The notes beneath the pieces are model-generated. The model saw only the letters and a program-made list of their open reading frames with translations, was not told the DNA's origin and ran no database searches. From Gammaproteobacteria bacterium (GTDB lineage: Bacteria; Pseudomonadota; Gammaproteobacteria; Pseudomonadales; Pseudomonadaceae), in the NCBI GenBank assembly GCA_903970465.1, contig CAJCIO010000144.1, forward strand, positions 1-51,871: a stretch of 51,871 nucleotides of DNA, written 5' to 3'. Made by a program: the position numbers and the translations under genes. Of the stretch, positions 6,691-15,820 are shown in pieces (positions within the stretch are counted from its first letter, which is position 1; each line of letters begins with the position of its first letter).

Positions 6691-9183
6691 ATGCCAGCCT
6701 CTCGCGATGTAGCCAAGCACTGGTTTGCCGACCGCGGCTGGAAGCCGTTCGCCTTTCAGAAGGCCGTATGGGCCGCGGTCAAGCGTGGCGAATCCGGGTT
6801 GCTGCACGCCAGCACCGGCGCGGGCAAAACCTACGCGCTGTGGTTCGCCGCCCTGCAGCATTTAGCCCCGCCACCTGCTCCTGCCGTGGCGCCTGCAACC
6901 AAACGCAAACCGCCGATGGCGCCGCTGACAGTGCTGTGGATCACGCCCATGCGTGCCTTGGCCGCCGATACGCTGCGCGCCTTGCAACGGCCCATCGATG
7001 ATTTGAACATCCCCTGGAGTCTTGGCCTGCGCACCGGCGACACCGGCAGCAGCGAACGCGCCCGCCAAAGCCGGCGTCTGCCCAGTGCGCTGGTGACCAC
7101 CCCGGAAAGCCTGACCCTGTTGCTGACCCGCGAAAACGCTGCCACTGAGCTCGCCAGTGTGCGCCTGGTGGTGGTCGATGAATGGCACGAGCTGCTCGGC
7201 AACAAGCGCGGCGTGCAGTTGCAGCTCGCGTTGGCACGCCTGCGCAGTTGGCAGCCCGGACTGATGGTCTGGGGTATCTCCGCAACCCTTGGCAATCAGC
7301 TGCAAGCCCAGCAGGTGCTGCTGCCGGACGGCGATGGCATCAGCGTGCAGGGCGAAAATGCCAAGACCCTGCTGGTCGACACCCTGTTGCCGGAGACCAT
7401 CGAACGCTTCCCCTGGGCCGGTCACATGGGCCTGCGGATGCTCAAGCAGGTCGCCGCGCAGATCGAGGCCTGCAACAGTTGCCTGGTGTTCACCAACACT
7501 CGCGCCCAGGCCGAAGTCTGGTACCAGGCCATCCTCGAGGCGCGACCCGATTGGGCCGGGCTGATTGCTCTGCACCACAGCTCGCTGGCCCGTGAAACCC
7601 GCGACTGGGTCGAACAGGCCCTCAAGGATGGCCAGTTGCGTGCGGTTGTGTGTACGTCCAGCCTGGACCTGGGGGTCGATTTTTTGCCGGTCGAGCGAGT
7701 GCTGCAGATCGGTTCGGCCAAAGGTGTCGCGCGCCTGATGCAGCGCGCCGGACGCTCGGGCCATGCCCCAGGCCGCCCGTCAAGGGTGACCCTGGTGCCG
7801 ACCCACAGCCTGGAACTGGTCGAGGCGGCCGCCGCCCAGGCTGCGGTCGCCGCGCGCCATATCGAAGCCCGCGAGCCGCCGCACAAACCGTTGGACGTAT
7901 TGGTTCAGCATTTGGTGAGCATGGCCTTGGGCGGCGGTTTCGAACCGCCGGCGCTGCTCAATGAGGTCCGGAGTACCTGGGCCTACCGCGACCTGAGTGA
8001 CGAGGAATGGGCCTGGGCCTTGGCCTTCGTTCGCCACGGCGGCCATTCGCTGACCGCCTACCCTGACTACCAACGGGTCGCACCTGACGCCGAGGGCCGC
8101 TGGCGCGTACCGGACGCGCGCCTGGGCCGTCGGCATCGCATGAGCATCGGTACCATTGTCAGCGATGCCAGTTTGCAGTTGAAATTCTGGAGCAAGGGCG
8201 GCGGCGGTCGCACCTTGGGCAACGTCGAGGAAGGCTTCATCGCCCGCCTGCGGCCCGGTGATGGCTTTCTGTTCGCCGGGCGCCTGCTGGAGCTGGTACG
8301 GGTCGAGAACATGACCGCCTACGTCAAGCGCTCGACTGCGCGCAAGGCGGCCGTGCCGCGTTGGAACGGCGGGCGCATGCCCTTGTCGAGCGAATTGGCC
8401 GATGCGGTGGTGGAGCAGCTCGATGCCGCCGCCCGCGGTGAGTATCACAGCCCTGCACTGCAAGCCGTGCGGCCATTGCTTGAGCTGCAAGGCCAGTGGT
8501 CGGCGCTGCCGACGAGCCATACCTTGCTGGCCGAAACCCTCAAGTCCCGCGAGGGCTGGCACCTGTTTCTGTATCCCTTCGCGGGCCGCCAGGTGCACCT
8601 CGGGCTGGCCAGCCTGCTGGCCTGGCGTCTGAGCCAGAGCCAGCCGCTGAGCTTCTCGATCGCCGTCAACGACTATGGCCTGGAATTGCTCAGCGCCACG
8701 GCCGTGGATTGGCCACAGGCACTGGCCAGCGACTGGCTCAGCCCGGACAACCTGCTGCACGACGTGCTCGCCAGCCTCAACGCCGGTGAGCTGGCATTGC
8801 GGCGTTTTCGCGAAATCGCGCGAATCTCCGGCCTGGTGTTCGGAGGCTATCCGGGGGCGCAGAAGAGCACACGCCAGGTGCAAGCCTCCAGCGGGCTGTT
8901 TTTTGAAGTGTTCAAACAATACGATGCCGGCAACCTGTTGCTCGGCCAGGCCCAGGAAGAAGTGCTGCGCCAGGAGCTCGACGTGCAGCACCTTGAACAG
9001 ACCTTGCAGCGGCTGCAACAGCGGCGCCTGGATATCCATTCGGTCAAGCGCGCCACGCCCTTGGCCTTCCCGCTGATGGTCGAGCGGTTTCGCGAAAGCC
9101 TGAGTTCGGAAAAACTCGCTGACCGCATCCAGCGCATGGTCAATGACCTTGAACGGGCCGCAGGCCCTGAGCAAGGCGCATGA
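6691..9183 (+). CDS. lhr: Lhr-family DEXH helicase (ligase-associated)
   Basis: An 830-residue superfamily 2 helicase, the length of the Lhr core without the very long C-terminal extension. Walker A STGAGKT is present (Lys at about residue 46). The DEXH box is DEWH at residues 163-166, SATLG is motif III, and a second RecA domain carries QRAGRSGH (motif VI). A winged-helix and Lhr-specific domain follow. Lhr core enzymes move 3' to 5' on single-stranded DNA and unwind RNA:DNA hybrids. The gene overlaps the metallophosphoesterase start by four bases, so both are co-translated. Its usual ligase and exonuclease partners are at 2-2058. AGGAG lies 14 bases before the ATG, a rather long spacing. 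Confidence 0.93.
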   Translation: MPASRDVAKHWFADRGWKPFAFQKAVWAAVKRGESGLLHASTGAGKTYALWFAALQHLAPPPAPAVAPATKRKPPMAPLTVLWITPMRALAADTLRALQRPIDDLNIPWSLGLRTGDTGSSERARQSRRLPSALVTTPESLTLLLTRENAATELASVRLVVVDEWHELLGNKRGVQLQLALARLRSWQPGLMVWGISATLGNQLQAQQVLLPDGDGISVQGENAKTLLVDTLLPETIERFPWAGHMGLRMLKQVAAQIEACNSCLVFTNTRAQAEVWYQAILEARPDWAGLIALHHSSLARETRDWVEQALKDGQLRAVVCTSSLDLGVDFLPVERVLQIGSAKGVARLMQRAGRSGHAPGRPSRVTLVPTHSLELVEAAAAQAAVAARHIEAREPPHKPLDVLVQHLVSMALGGGFEPPALLNEVRSTWAYRDLSDEEWAWALAFVRHGGHSLTAYPDYQRVAPDAEGRWRVPDARLGRRHRMSIGTIVSDASLQLKFWSKGGGGRTLGNVEEGFIARLRPGDGFLFAGRLLELVRVENMTAYVKRSTARKAAVPRWNGGRMPLSSELADAVVEQLDAAARGEYHSPALQAVRPLLELQGQWSALPTSHTLLAETLKSREGWHLFLYPFAGRQVHLGLASLLAWRLSQSQPLSFSIAVNDYGLELLSATAVDWPQALASDWLSPDNLLHDVLASLNAGELALRRFREIARISGLVFGGYPGAQKSTRQVQASSGLFFEVFKQYDAGNLLLGQAQEEVLRQELDVQHLEQTLQRLQQRRLDIHSVKRATPLAFPLMVERFRESLSSEKLADRIQRMVNDLERAAGPEQGA

Positions 9184-9884
9184 CGGCCTATCACCCGATC
9201 AGTGTGGCTGGCACCGAGCTGTGGTTGCTGCCAGAGAAAGCCGCCTACTGGCCCGAGCAGAAAATCCTGCTGGTGGCCGATGCGCATTTTGGCAAGGCTG
9301 CGGCCTACAGGCGCCTGGGCCAGCCGGTGCCCCATGGCACCACCCAAAGCAACTTGCTGATGCTGGACCAACTGCTTGCCCAGTATCCCTGCCAGGCCCT
9401 GGTGTTCCTTGGCGACTTCCTCCACGGTCCAGGCTCCCACGCCATTGCCACCTTGGCGGCACTGGCGCAATGGCGGGTGCGGCATCCGCAGCTGGGGATC
9501 ATTCTGGTCCGCGGCAACCATGATCTAAGTGCTGGCGATCCACCCGCAGAGCTCGGTTTCGAGGTGGTGACCGAGCCGTTGCGCCTCGGGCCGTTCGCCC
9601 TGCAGCACGAGCCGACACCCTGCCCCGGCCTGCATGTGCTGGCCGGGCACGTGCATCCGGTTTATCGGCTACGCGGCAAAGGCCGCCAGAGCCTGCGCCT
9701 GCCTTGCTTTCAGATCGGCGCGGAGGTCAGCGTGCTGCCGGCCTTCGGCGCCTTTACCGGTGGCTACGCAGTGCAACGCGAAGCCGGTGTGCGTCTGTTC
9801 GTCAGCGGTGATGGCCAAGTCTGGCCGATCAGTGACGGGCCACCGGCCACGGATACGCCAGCCAGCGCTGAAATCGCTGGCTGA
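9180..9884 (+). CDS. Ligase-associated metallophosphoesterase (MPE), DNA endonuclease type
   Basis: A 234-residue calcineurin-fold phosphoesterase. Binuclear metal motifs appear in order: D-A-H at residues 34-36, GDFLH, RGNHD and GHVH. In P. putida the enzyme encoded beside Lhr is a manganese-dependent DNA endonuclease, and this gene has the same neighbour and a four-base ATGA overlap with lhr. The last 56 bases overlap the end of pheC on the opposite strand, so the two genes converge and share sequence. Confidence 0.92.
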   Translation: MTAYHPISVAGTELWLLPEKAAYWPEQKILLVADAHFGKAAAYRRLGQPVPHGTTQSNLLMLDQLLAQYPCQALVFLGDFLHGPGSHAIATLAALAQWRVRHPQLGIILVRGNHDLSAGDPPAELGFEVVTEPLRLGPFALQHEPTPCPGLHVLAGHVHPVYRLRGKGRQSLRLPCFQIGAEVSVLPAFGAFTGGYAVQREAGVRLFVSGDGQVWPISDGPPATDTPASAEIAG

Positions 9885-10698
9885 AACGGCCGCTGGCCAG
9901 GTCTTGATGGAGCCACTGGTCGACGTACTGCTTGAACACGATGTCCTGGGGCAACAAAGCAGCTTTTTCAGAGAAATCGAAGGGTTTGTCCGGGTGCACG
10001 GCGCAAAGCTGGGGATGCAGCTTCTGTTGCAGCCGCGTTTCCACCGCATCGGTCATCATCAGGTCAGCCTTGCCGTCGACGATCTGCTGGAAGATGGTGA
10101 CGTTGTCCGGATGCACGATGATCTGTGCCTGCTTGAGCTGCGCGCGGGCGAATTTCTCGTTAGTGCCACCTGGATTGACGATAGCCCGCACGTTGGATTT
10201 GTCGATCTGCGCCAAGGTCTGGAATTTGCTCTGGTTCTTGCACAAGGTGATCGGCGTCTTGCCGTCGCGCTGGTAGGGCTCGGAGAAGAACGCCTGTTTC
10301 TGGCGCTCCATGGTCACCGACACGCCGCTCAACGCCAGGTCGTAGCGGTCGGCTTGCAGGTCGGCCATCAGCGTCGGCCAAGTGGTCGGCACCAACTCCA
10401 GCTTGACGCCCAGTGAATCGGCCAATCCCTGAGCGATCTCGATGTCGAGCCCGACGAACGTGTCGTTATCGCCGTTGCGGTAGCTGAAGGGTTTGTAGTC
10501 GCCAGTGGTGCCGACACGCAAGATGCCGCGGGCGATGATCTGTTGCAGATGGTTGCTGGGCACGGGAGCCGGGACCGCAGCGGGTAGGGACGCCGGTGTA
10601 TCCACCGCAAAAGCCGGCGCGCCGAGCAGCAGACCAAAGGGCAATACGCCGATTGCACAGCGGCGTGCGATTCGCTGGAGTCGAAAGTACGAAGACAT
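9829..10698 (-). CDS. pheC: Cyclohexadienyl (arogenate/prephenate) dehydratase, periplasmic PheC
   Basis: A 289-residue protein with a signal peptide (hydrophobic run ending G-A-P-A-F-A near residue 31) and a solute-binding-protein fold. It matches the P. aeruginosa cyclohexadienyl dehydratase in long conserved blocks: RVGTTGDYKPFSYR, RQKQAFFSEPY, RDGKTPITLC, IVNPGGTNEKFAR and HPDNVTIFQQI. PheC converts prephenate or arogenate to phenylpyruvate or phenylalanine in the periplasm, a route parallel to the cytosolic P-protein. A plain amino acid binding protein is the alternative, but there is no transporter beside it. Its 3' end runs 56 bases into the convergent metallophosphoesterase gene. Confidence 0.85.
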   Translation of the reverse strand: MSSYFRLQRIARRCAIGVLPFGLLLGAPAFAVDTPASLPAAVPAPVPSNHLQQIIARGILRVGTTGDYKPFSYRNGDNDTFVGLDIEIAQGLADSLGVKLELVPTTWPTLMADLQADRYDLALSGVSVTMERQKQAFFSEPYQRDGKTPITLCKNQSKFQTLAQIDKSNVRAIVNPGGTNEKFARAQLKQAQIIVHPDNVTIFQQIVDGKADLMMTDAVETRLQQKLHPQLCAVHPDKPFDFSEKAALLPQDIVFKQYVDQWLHQDLASGRFSQRFQRWLAYPWPVARH

Positions 10699-10786
10699 GG
10701 CAAACCCTGTTGTCGGGATTATCTGAAGGCCTCAGAGGGCGCCGAGCAGATTAGCCGACAACGGGTGTGCTTTGACAGGCCGATCG

Positions 10787-10993
10787 TTACGCCAATGGGG
10801 TAGGCGGAGCGTCATCAGGTTGCATCGGGCTACCAGGTTCGCTCGGCTGCGGATAGTCAGGTTCAGGCTGACCGGGCGGCACGCCACCGGCCAGGTGCGC
10901 GTAAGGATCTGCAAGCAATGACCAGGCAAGCATGCCGATCTGATTGGGTTGCAGCCTGGCCAGTTTGGAACTGATGGTCGGGTCGATTTTCAT
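10787..10993 (-). CDS. Small conserved-looking protein of unknown function (68 residues)
   Basis: The ATG at 10993 is preceded by AGGAG with seven-base spacing, which decides the start over the longer frame from 11059. The N-terminal half (MKIDPTISSKLARLQ, then a stretch around GMLAWSLLADPYAHLAGG) could form helices. The C-terminal half is disordered and rich in proline and acidic residues. There is no signal peptide or known motif. It lies between dcd and pheC on the same strand, about 108 bases after dcd, so it may be read through from dcd. I do not recognise the family. Confidence 0.6.
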   Translation of the reverse strand: MKIDPTISSKLARLQPNQIGMLAWSLLADPYAHLAGGVPPGQPEPDYPQPSEPGSPMQPDDAPPTPLA

Positions 10994-11101
10994 GGACACT
11001 CCTGAGCAATGGCCCCATTCGCAGCAACGAACGGGGGCAGTTCGCTCAATAGAGTGCATTTTTGGCGACTAATTCCGTCGCTTCGTCGGCCCAGTGGTGG
11101 A

Positions 11102-11668
11102 TCAAGTGCGCGGCAGAGTGACGCCACGCTGGCCCTGATACTTGCCGCCGCGATCCTTGTAGGACACTTCGCACTCTTCGTCCGACTCCAGGAACAGCAT
11201 CTGCGCCACGCCTTCGTTGGCGTAAATCTTCGCCGGCAAGGTGGTCGTGTTGGAGAACTCCAGCGTCACATGGCCTTCCCATTCCGGTTCCAGCGGCGTG
11301 ACGTTGACGATGATGCCGCAACGGGCATAGGTGCTCTTGCCCAGGCAGATGGTCAGGACATTGCGCGGAATTCGGAAATACTCGACGGTACGGGCCAGCG
11401 CGAAGGAATTGGGGGGGATGATGCAGACGTCGCTCTTGATGTCGACGAAGCTCTTCTCGTCGAAGTTCTTCGGATCGACAGTCGCCGAGTTGATGTTGGT
11501 GAACACCTTGAATTCGTCGGCGCAACGTACGTCGTAGCCATAGCTGGATACGCCATAGGAGATGACGCGATCAGCACCCTCGCCGCGCATCTGGCGCTCG
11601 ACGAAAGGTTCGATCATGCCGTGCTCTTGCGCCATGCGGCGAATCCACTTGTCCGATTTGATGCTCAT
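11102..11668 (-). CDS. dcd: dCTP deaminase
   Basis: A 188-residue enzyme that deaminates dCTP to dUTP, feeding thymidylate synthesis with dUTPase. It begins MSIKSDKWIRR as in other proteobacterial Dcd. It contains the nucleotide-site stretches SSYGYDVRC, FALARTVEY and KSTYARCGI and the catalytic-glutamate region TPLEPEWEGHVTLE. The start at 11668 was chosen from this N-terminus; the longer frame from 11824 has no family match. The order dcd-mrp-metG is conserved in Pseudomonas. The gene is complete with no anomalies. Confidence 0.96.
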   Translation of the reverse strand: MSIKSDKWIRRMAQEHGMIEPFVERQMRGEGADRVISYGVSSYGYDVRCADEFKVFTNINSATVDPKNFDEKSFVDIKSDVCIIPPNSFALARTVEYFRIPRNVLTICLGKSTYARCGIIVNVTPLEPEWEGHVTLEFSNTTTLPAKIYANEGVAQMLFLESDEECEVSYKDRGGKYQGQRGVTLPRT

Positions 11669-12064
11669 GGCGGGCTGTCCTGAATAACGAGGTAGAGAAA
11701 ATCTGACGGGCATCTTACCGGGCCCAGCCCGCCGGTTAAAGGACCTGCGCCATTTGCTCGCGGGCCCCGCAATCTTCCGGCTCGGCGCGAGCTGTGGCAG
11801 ATAGCCACACTTGCTGGAGCGCAAGCCGCACGCTCGGCGGCTTTCGGCCCGGTCGATGCCCCTTCACTCAAGAAATACTGTAAAGCACGAAAAGGCTATT
11901 GGCACCTCTGGGAAAAAGGTTTAAGGTGGCGTCACTGTGTTGCTTATGTCTCTGAGAATCTCTACACGATGTTTTACATCTTCACGAATTTTCCTGCTCT
12001 TTGCACTCAGTCTCGGCCAGGGCATTTCCTGAACCGCAGTTAACTTTGTCCAAGGAGATACACC
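11669..12064. other. Intergenic region upstream of dcd and the cold-shock gene
   Basis: About 400 bases without a credible gene. The right half should hold the cold-shock promoter and a long 5' leader. TTGCTT at 11940-11945 with TACACG 17 bases further is a weak promoter candidate, giving a leader of roughly 90 bases. AAGGAG directly precedes the ATG at 12065. The reverse-strand frame at 11921-12250 is a shadow of the cold-shock gene. Confidence 0.4.
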
Positions 12065-12274
12065 ATGTCCAATCGCCAAACCGGTACCGTTAAGTGGTTC
12101 AACGATGAAAAAGGCTTCGGCTTCATCACTCCACAATCCGGTGACGACCTGTTCGTTCACTTCAAAGCTATCCAATCTGACGGCTTCAAAAGCCTGAAAG
12201 AAGGCCAACAGGTCTCTTTCATCGCTACCCGCGGTCAGAAAGGCATGCAAGCTGAAGAAGTATCGGTTATCTAA
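12065..12274 (+). CDS. CspA-family cold-shock protein
   Basis: A 69-residue single cold-shock domain, essentially the whole protein. RNP1 is KGFGFI (residues 16-21) and RNP2 is LFVHF (about 30-34). It resembles the Pseudomonas CapB/CspA group that binds single-stranded RNA and DNA and melts mRNA structure. AAGGAG lies directly upstream. A strong intrinsic terminator at 12298-12328 makes this a single-gene transcript. Confidence 0.96.
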   Translation: MSNRQTGTVKWFNDEKGFGFITPQSGDDLFVHFKAIQSDGFKSLKEGQQVSFIATRGQKGMQAEEVSVI

Positions 12275-12297
12275 ACCGCTGCTTTAAAGCTTAAAAG

Positions 12298-12328
12298 AGC
12301 CCCACCCCTCAAAAGGTGGGGCTTTTTT
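12298..12328 (+). terminator. Intrinsic terminator of the cold-shock gene
   Basis: AGCCCCACC pairs with GGTGGGGCT across a short loop (CCTCAAAA) and runs into six T residues. Confidence 0.92.
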
Positions 12329-12364
12329 GTGCCCGCAGGATTGTTGCGCTGCTGCCGCCCTCTT

Positions 12365-12430
12365 CGCGAGCAAGCCTTGTTCCCCCAGGTTTGCGCAATG
12401 CCCTGCGGGAGCGAGGAGCTCTGCTCGCTA
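12365..12430. repeat. Degenerate REP-like pair
   Basis: GCGAGCAAGCC on the left and GCTCTGCTCGC on the right are an imperfect inverted pair similar to other REP cores in this window. It lies between the cold-shock terminator and the end of mrp. Confidence 0.4.
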
Positions 12431-12454
12431 AGAGGCGGGCAAAATTACATCATC

Positions 12455-13549
12455 TCAGTCGTCGGAAACAGTGATGGTCGGCATCGCCGGGCTGGCGGCC
12501 TCCTGCAGCACCAGACGCGCGCCCACCTGACGGGCCAGCTCCTGATAGATCATGGCGATCTGGCTGTCCGGTTCGGCGATAGCCGTAGGCTTGCCACTGT
12601 CGGCCTGCTCGCGGATCAAGATCGACAGCGGTAAAGAGGCCAGCAACTCGACCCCGTACTGGCTGGCCAGCTTTTCGCCACCGCCTTCACCGAACAGATG
12701 CTCGGCATGACCGCATTGCGAGCATATGTGCACGGCCATATTCTCGACCACGCCCAGCACCGGGATGTTGACCTTGCGGAACATCTCGACACCCTTTTTC
12801 GCATCCAACAGCGCTAGATCCTGCGGCGTGGTCACAATCACCGAGCCGCTAACCGGCACCTTCTGCGCCAAGGTCAGCTGGATATCACCGGTGCCGGGCG
12901 GCATGTCGATGACCAGATAATCCAGGTCGTTCCAGGCCGTCTGGGTGATCAACTGCATCAAAGCCCCGGACACCATCGGCCCGCGCCAGACCATCGGCGT
13001 ATTGTCGTCGGTCAAGAAAGCCATGGACATCACTTCGACGCCATGGGCCTCGATGGGCACGAACCATTTCTGCTCCTTGACCTTGGGCCGTGTGCCTTCG
13101 GCGATACCGAACATCACACCCTGGCTGGGACCGTAGATATCCGCATCCAGGATCCCTACCCGGGCGCCTTCACGGGCCAAGGCCAGAGCGAGGTTGGCCG
13201 CCGTCGTCGACTTGCCGACGCCGCCCTTGCCAGAGGCCACCGCGATGATGTTCTTGACGTTGGCCATGCCAGGGATCTGAGCCTGCGCCTTGTGCGCGGC
13301 GATCACACACGTGACCTCAACCTGGGCCGATGACACACCGTCGAGGCCTTCGATGGCCAGTTGCAGCATCTGCGCCCATCCTGACTTGAACAGACCGGCG
13401 GCATAGCCTAGTTCGAGCTGCACCCGGACGTTGCCTGCTTCAATATCGATAGCGCGTACGCAACCGGCACTGACAGGATCCTGATTCAGGTAAGGATCGG
13501 TGTATTGGCGAAGGACGGCTTCCACCGCTGCGCGGTTGACGGCGCTCAT
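12455..13549 (-). CDS. apbC: Mrp/ApbC-type iron-sulfur cluster carrier ATPase
   Basis: A 364-residue P-loop protein that carries [4Fe-4S] clusters to apo-proteins. The N-terminal MIP18-like (DUF59) domain is followed by a deviant Walker A ASGKGGVGKSTTAANLA near residues 104-118 and the C-x-x-C motif HICSQCGH near residue 280, which holds the bridging cluster. The start at 13549 has a GGGAGTGT RBS just upstream; the longer frame is not needed. It is transcribed divergently from metG, an order conserved in Pseudomonas (dcd-mrp-metG). Confidence 0.95.
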   Translation of the reverse strand: MSAVNRAAVEAVLRQYTDPYLNQDPVSAGCVRAIDIEAGNVRVQLELGYAAGLFKSGWAQMLQLAIEGLDGVSSAQVEVTCVIAAHKAQAQIPGMANVKNIIAVASGKGGVGKSTTAANLALALAREGARVGILDADIYGPSQGVMFGIAEGTRPKVKEQKWFVPIEAHGVEVMSMAFLTDDNTPMVWRGPMVSGALMQLITQTAWNDLDYLVIDMPPGTGDIQLTLAQKVPVSGSVIVTTPQDLALLDAKKGVEMFRKVNIPVLGVVENMAVHICSQCGHAEHLFGEGGGEKLASQYGVELLASLPLSILIREQADSGKPTAIAEPDSQIAMIYQELARQVGARLVLQEAASPAMPTITVSDD

Positions 13550-13705
13550 GGACACTCCCGGAAATAAAGACTGAGTAAAATAGGCGGCTATCCTAGCGCT
13601 TATCACCGCACATCAACAGCGACACGGGCAATGCTCGGGGATGAAAAAAAACGCCCCGGGCTTTATAGTGGTCGGTCTTCGATCCCGTTCAAGTAGCCGA
13701 GCCCC

Positions 13706-15748
13706 ATGTCCGAGCCCCGCAAGATTCTCGTCACCAGCGCCCTGCCCTATGCCAATGGTTCCATCCACCTTGGCCACATGCTCGAGTACATCCAGACTGA
13801 CATGTGGGTGCGCTTCCAGAAGCACCTTGGCAATCAGTGCACCTATGTCTGTGCGGACGACGCTCACGGTTCGGCCATCATGCTGCGCGCTGAAAAACAG
13901 GGCATCACCCCGGAACAGCTGATCGACGAGGTCAAGGCCGAGCACAGCGCCGACTTCGCTGATTTCCTGGTGGACTTCGACAACTTCCACTCGACCCACG
14001 CCGAAGAGAACCGCGAACTGTCGTCGCAGATCTACCTCAAACTGCGCGATGCCGGGCATATCGCCACTCGCTCGGTGACCCAGTATTTCGACCCGGACAA
14101 GAAAATGTTCCTGGCCGACCGCTTCATCAAAGGCACCTGCCCCAAGTGCGGGACCGAGGATCAATACGGCGACAACTGCGAGAAATGCGGTGCCACCTAC
14201 GCCCCCACCGAGCTGAAGAACCCCAAGTCGGCGATCTCCGGCGCAACCCCGGTACTCAAGGACTCGGAGCACTTCTTCTTCAAGCTCAGCGAGTTCCAGG
14301 ACATGCTCAAGACCTGGACCCGCAGCGGCAGCCTGCAGGACGCAGTCGCCAACAAGCTTGCCGAGTGGCTGGACGCCGGCCTGCACGACTGGGACATCTC
14401 CCGTGACGCGCCATACTTCGGTTTCGAAATCCCTGACGCGCCAGGCAAGTATTTCTACGTGTGGCTGGACGCGCCGATCGGTTACATGGCGAGCTTCAAG
14501 AACCTCTGCGCGCGCCGTCCGGAACTGGACTTCGACGCCTACTGGGCCAAGGACTCGACGGCCGAGGTGTACCATTTCATCGGCAAGGACATCGTCAACT
14601 TCCACGCGCTGTTCTGGCCCGCCATGCTCGAAGGCGCCGGCTATCGCAAGCCGACCGCGCTCAACGTGCACGGCTACCTGACCGTCAACGGCCAGAAGAT
14701 GTCCAAGTCCCGCGGCACCTTCATCAAGGCGCGCACCTACCTGGACCACCTGTCGCCCGAGTACCTGCGTTACTACTACGCTTCCAAACTGGGCCGTGGC
14801 GTCGATGACCTCGACCTCAACCTCGATGACTTCGTGCAGAAGGTCAACTCAGACCTGGTCGGCAAGGTGGTCAACATCGCCAGCCGTTGCGCCGGCTTCA
14901 TCCACAAAGGCAATGGCGGCACCTTGGTCGCCGGCAACGCCGCGCCGGAGCTGACCGACGCCTTCCTGGCCGCCGCGCCAAGCATCAGCGAGGCCTACGA
15001 AAACCGCGATTTCGCCCGTGCCATGCGCGAAATCATGGCCCTGGCCGACCGTGCCAACGCCTGGATCGCCGAAAAGGCGCCGTGGTCGCTGGCCAAGCAA
15101 GAAGGTAAACAGGACGAAGTTCAGGCCATCTGCGCCTTGGGCGTCAACCTGTTCCGTCAACTGGTGATCTTTCTCAAGCCGGTGCTGCCGAACCTGGCCG
15201 CCGATGCCGAAGCATTCCTCAACGTTGCGCCGCTGACCTGGAACGATCACAAGACCCTGCTGGCCGATCACACGCTAAACCCGTTCAAGGCCCTGATGAA
15301 CCGTATCGACCCGATCAAGGTGCAAGCCATGAGCGACGCCTCCAAGGAAGACCTGGCCGCCAGCGATACCGGCGCGCCGGCCACCGGCAACGGTGAATTG
15401 GTCAAGGAGCCACTGGCTGCCGAGATCGAGTTCGACGCCTTTGCCGCCGTCGATCTGCGCGTCGCCCTGATCCTCAAGGCCGAAGCGGTCGAGGGTGCCG
15501 ACAAGCTGCTGCGACTGACGCTCGACATCGGCGATCAGCAGCGCAACGTGTTCTCCGGTATCAAGAGCGCCTACCCCAACCCCGCAGAGCTGGAAGGAAG
15601 GCTGACGATGATGATCGCCAACCTGAAACCGCGCAAAATGCGGTTCGGCATGTCTGAAGGCATGGTGCTCGCAGCGGGTCCAGGTGGTGACGAAATCTAC
15701 TTGCTCAGCCCGGACAGCGGCGCGAAACCGGGCCAGCGCATCAAGTAG
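13706..15748 (+). CDS. metG: Methionyl-tRNA synthetase with C-terminal tRNA-binding domain
   Basis: A 680-residue class I synthetase that charges tRNA-Met. The HIGH-type motif is IHLGHM near residue 22. A zinc knuckle CPKC...CEKC follows at about 146-162, and KMSKS lies near residue 332. The last about 110 residues form the EMAP/Trbp111 domain (FAAVDLRVALILKAEAV) used for dimerisation and tRNA binding. The length is normal. It is divergent from apbC and followed closely by the RnfB-like gene. Confidence 0.97.
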   Translation: MSEPRKILVTSALPYANGSIHLGHMLEYIQTDMWVRFQKHLGNQCTYVCADDAHGSAIMLRAEKQGITPEQLIDEVKAEHSADFADFLVDFDNFHSTHAEENRELSSQIYLKLRDAGHIATRSVTQYFDPDKKMFLADRFIKGTCPKCGTEDQYGDNCEKCGATYAPTELKNPKSAISGATPVLKDSEHFFFKLSEFQDMLKTWTRSGSLQDAVANKLAEWLDAGLHDWDISRDAPYFGFEIPDAPGKYFYVWLDAPIGYMASFKNLCARRPELDFDAYWAKDSTAEVYHFIGKDIVNFHALFWPAMLEGAGYRKPTALNVHGYLTVNGQKMSKSRGTFIKARTYLDHLSPEYLRYYYASKLGRGVDDLDLNLDDFVQKVNSDLVGKVVNIASRCAGFIHKGNGGTLVAGNAAPELTDAFLAAAPSISEAYENRDFARAMREIMALADRANAWIAEKAPWSLAKQEGKQDEVQAICALGVNLFRQLVIFLKPVLPNLAADAEAFLNVAPLTWNDHKTLLADHTLNPFKALMNRIDPIKVQAMSDASKEDLAASDTGAPATGNGELVKEPLAAEIEFDAFAAVDLRVALILKAEAVEGADKLLRLTLDIGDQQRNVFSGIKSAYPNPAELEGRLTMMIANLKPRKMRFGMSEGMVLAAGPGGDEIYLLSPDSGAKPGQRIK

Positions 15749-15820
15749 TCCGCGCGCCGGCCTGGCAGACGCCAGGTCGGCTCGCTTGTCATGTCTCGCA
15801 CCCTGCACTTGACCAATCCC

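Noticed and set aside
7780..9174. 464-codon minus-strand frame opposite lhr
   Set aside because: Shadow of lhr; no recognisable domain or start.
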